Below the pieces are notes generated by a model that ran no database searches, was not told where the DNA came from, and saw only the letters and a list, made by a program, of their open reading frames with translations. The position numbers were made by a program, and so were the translations under genes. A stretch of 64,000 nt of DNA, from contig NZ_CP050854.1 of NCBI RefSeq assembly GCF_017569925.1, forward strand, positions 1,798,001 through 1,862,000, read 5' to 3'. The stretch comes from Brenneria izadpanahii. GTDB taxonomy: Bacteria > Pseudomonadota > Gammaproteobacteria > Enterobacterales > Enterobacteriaceae. Positions 62,507 to 64,000 of the stretch are shown here, one piece after another (the first letter of the stretch is position 1; every line of letters starts with the position of its first letter).

Positions 62507-63850
62507 TTATTCCGATAGGCCGCGTATGGCCCAGAACTCCATATCCAGTCCGGGAAATTCACCGGCGAGATGTAGCGCAAATGCGCCGGATTTTTCCATC
62601 TCTTTCCAGAGTTCACCGCCTTTTTCCAGTTCAAAATAGCTGTAACCAGCATGCCACGGGATTTGCGGGGGAGCTATCGGCATGGCGCGCAGCACCATGC
62701 CCGGTAATTGAAGCTGTACCAGATCGCGAATTTTGGTGACCGGTGCGACTTTCATTTGTGCCGGGAAGTGAGTTTGCAGCATTTCACCTGGCACGCTGGC
62801 TTTAACCGCTAGCACGAAACCAAATTCCCGTGCCATGCTGCTTTCTGGCATCGTCGCTATGTTGAGACCATGGGAGCGTTCAGTGAGCGTGAGTTGGATA
62901 GCACTCTCTTCCATTACCAGCGACAGACCTTGGCGCAGCACCAGCATTAGTTTGCTAAAGCAGACAGCCAGATTGTTATGATCGTAATTCGGCAGGGAGG
63001 CGCCAGGTATACGCTGAGGCAGCCAGGTAGTAAGTTCAGTGGCTAGGGGCAGCCAATCGCGCCACAGTGATTCAGGGTGAAGTAGGGGCAGTGTAAGCAG
63101 ATGTGTGATATGACCTATGTGGTGATTGATTAAGGCCAGCAGCATGAACTCAACCATTTCGGAGGTATTAAAACGCCCCGGCTGACGTAGCCGCTGGCTC
63201 ATCTGCTGGCTGCGCTGCTGTAGCAATCCCCGCATATCGTTGAGTAGGCCATAGAGCTGTTCGCTATTGATGGCGTTGAGCATTGGGGGAATGTAGTTGG
63301 CATCCAGACGTACCTGGTTGTCATTGCGTTTTTCAATCACTTCGGCCACGCCGATGGCGGTCCACTCGGCGGTTAGCTCGCTTTCCAGCATCAGCTTCAA
63401 TCGCAGTCTGCCGAACTGGAGCGCCGCCGAGCCTATTGAGATGGCGTTATCGTCATCCACCTCTTCTTCAAAAGCAACATAGCGGGCAAGGGAATCAGCC
63501 GATTCACTGAAAATCACCTCTTCACGCCCGGCTCGCCGGGCGGGCAGCGCAAGCACGACTCGGGCATTGGTCAGGTTATCAGGAATTTCCATTGGCGCTG
63601 GCCCGTATCGCGCATCGCGAAAGGAAAAGGGGGTTCCATCCGGTAGTAAACCGCTGGCGTAACTTAGCGCAATACATCCCTGACGCAACATCGCCTCATC
63701 GAACTCCAGATCGAGAAATCCCCAGAGGTAAGGGCGCTGTAAATTTCCCCATTCCCGGATGTGGCTTTGCAGGAAGCTTTCTGTTCTCTGAAAATGATGA
63801 GGGCGCAGAAACATCCCTTCGCTCCAGACCACTTTTTCTGCTTTATTCAT
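62507..63850 (-). CDS. tssK: TssK baseplate adaptor
   Basis: 447 aa, TssK family: VVWSEGMFLRPHHFQRTESF at the start, FSFRDARYGPAPMEIPDN, LLALINHHIGHITHLLTLPL, and an end with AMPIAPPQIPWHAGYSYFEL. TssK links the baseplate to the TssM/TssL membrane complex. 18 bases separate it from tssL. Confidence 0.95.
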   Translation of the reverse strand: MNKAEKVVWSEGMFLRPHHFQRTESFLQSHIREWGNLQRPYLWGFLDLEFDEAMLRQGCIALSYASGLLPDGTPFSFRDARYGPAPMEIPDNLTNARVVLALPARRAGREEVIFSESADSLARYVAFEEEVDDDNAISIGSAALQFGRLRLKLMLESELTAEWTAIGVAEVIEKRNDNQVRLDANYIPPMLNAINSEQLYGLLNDMRGLLQQRSQQMSQRLRQPGRFNTSEMVEFMLLALINHHIGHITHLLTLPLLHPESLWRDWLPLATELTTWLPQRIPGASLPNYDHNNLAVCFSKLMLVLRQGLSLVMEESAIQLTLTERSHGLNIATMPESSMAREFGFVLAVKASVPGEMLQTHFPAQMKVAPVTKIRDLVQLQLPGMVLRAMPIAPPQIPWHAGYSYFELEKGGELWKEMEKSGAFALHLAGEFPGLDMEFWAIRGLSE

Positions 63851-63874
63851 ACTGATTTCCTGTTGGATCTTCCG

Positions 63875-64000
63875 TTACTCGTTGACGACGCGAATCCCAT
63901 CAATATCGAGAAAAACACTGGCTTTGAGTTCGTTAGACGACCATTTCCAGAATTTATAGAAGCTGTCTTTATTTGTGGTGGGAAGAGGAAGAGATATTCG
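63875..64000 (-). CDS. C-terminal end of an upstream T6SS gene, probably tssJ
   Basis: The last 41 codons of a minus-strand gene running in from beyond the window (ISLPLPTTNKDSFYKFWKW ... FLDIDGIRVVNE, stop at 63875-63877). It lies 24 bases upstream of tssK, where tssJ (outer-membrane lipoprotein) usually lies. The fragment is too short to prove the family. Confidence 0.5.
   Translation of the reverse strand, partial: RISLPLPTTNKDSFYKFWKWSSNELKASVFLDIDGIRVVNE

Overview
The window comes from an Enterobacterales chromosome. Evidence is the complete T6SS cluster of the PpkA/PppA/Fha/TagF-regulated type, Rhs effectors with DcrB-type (Eag) chaperones, and SymE-like proteins resembling E. coli SymE. 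A soft-rot or tree-associated Pectobacteriaceae, or a Serratia-like genus, is plausible, but no rRNA or housekeeping marker is present to fix it. Core genes are GC-rich. Toxin tips and immunity genes are strikingly AT-rich, which points to transfer.

Layout. (1) Positions 1-12,400 hold two direct copies, 7,678 bp apart, of a small element: XerC/D-like tyrosine recombinase, CHC2/Toprim/P-loop primase-ATPase, XRE regulator and symE. The first copy is cut by the window start. (2) Positions 4,400-6,300 and 12,400-22,000 form an array of displaced Rhs C-terminal toxin tips on the minus strand. Each is followed by its immunity gene, and most end against a plus-strand symE gene or symE remnant, with a conserved bidirectional hairpin between. 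Eight orphan tips (A-H) lie downstream of one near full-length PAAR-Rhs gene (22,074-26,536) whose own tip is a TNT-type NADase. Recognisable pairs include barnase/barstar, an SHH nuclease with a SUKH immunity protein, and GHH/HNH-like nucleases. Many tips carry nonsense mutations, frameshifts or deletions. (3) Positions 26,540-34,900 hold the Eag chaperone and a second, parallel array: displaced VgrG C-terminal tips with peptidoglycan-targeting or unknown domains (GH73, GH108, one unnamed), each followed by a signal-peptide-bearing immunity gene. (4) Positions 34,749-64,000 hold the T6SS on the minus strand. In transcription order: tssJ (end only), tssK, tssL, tssM, tagF, tssA, tssB, tssC, a decayed amidase/Tai4 module, hcp, Tai4-like immunity, a DUF5675-like protein, a secreted partner, fha, pppA, a periplasmic protein, tagJ, tssE, tssF, tssG, a secreted hypothetical, tssH, ppkA and vgrG.

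How it works together. The T6SS fires Hcp tubes capped by VgrG and the PAAR-Rhs effector, which its Eag chaperone loads. PpkA/PppA/Fha/TagF would set firing. The downstream arrays look like a store of alternative warheads plus protective immunity genes. They share short homology with the expressed gene (the DPIGL...WIDPLGL segment in Rhs, the NLFVEGDGH segment in VgrG), so recombination can swap tips. The symE genes, shared hairpins and the repeated integrase/primase element mark a recombinationally active locus.

Caution: several key genes carry one-base frameshifts, two of them in clear homopolymers (rhs and one immunity gene). These may be real decay, phase variation or assembly error, and sequence alone cannot decide.
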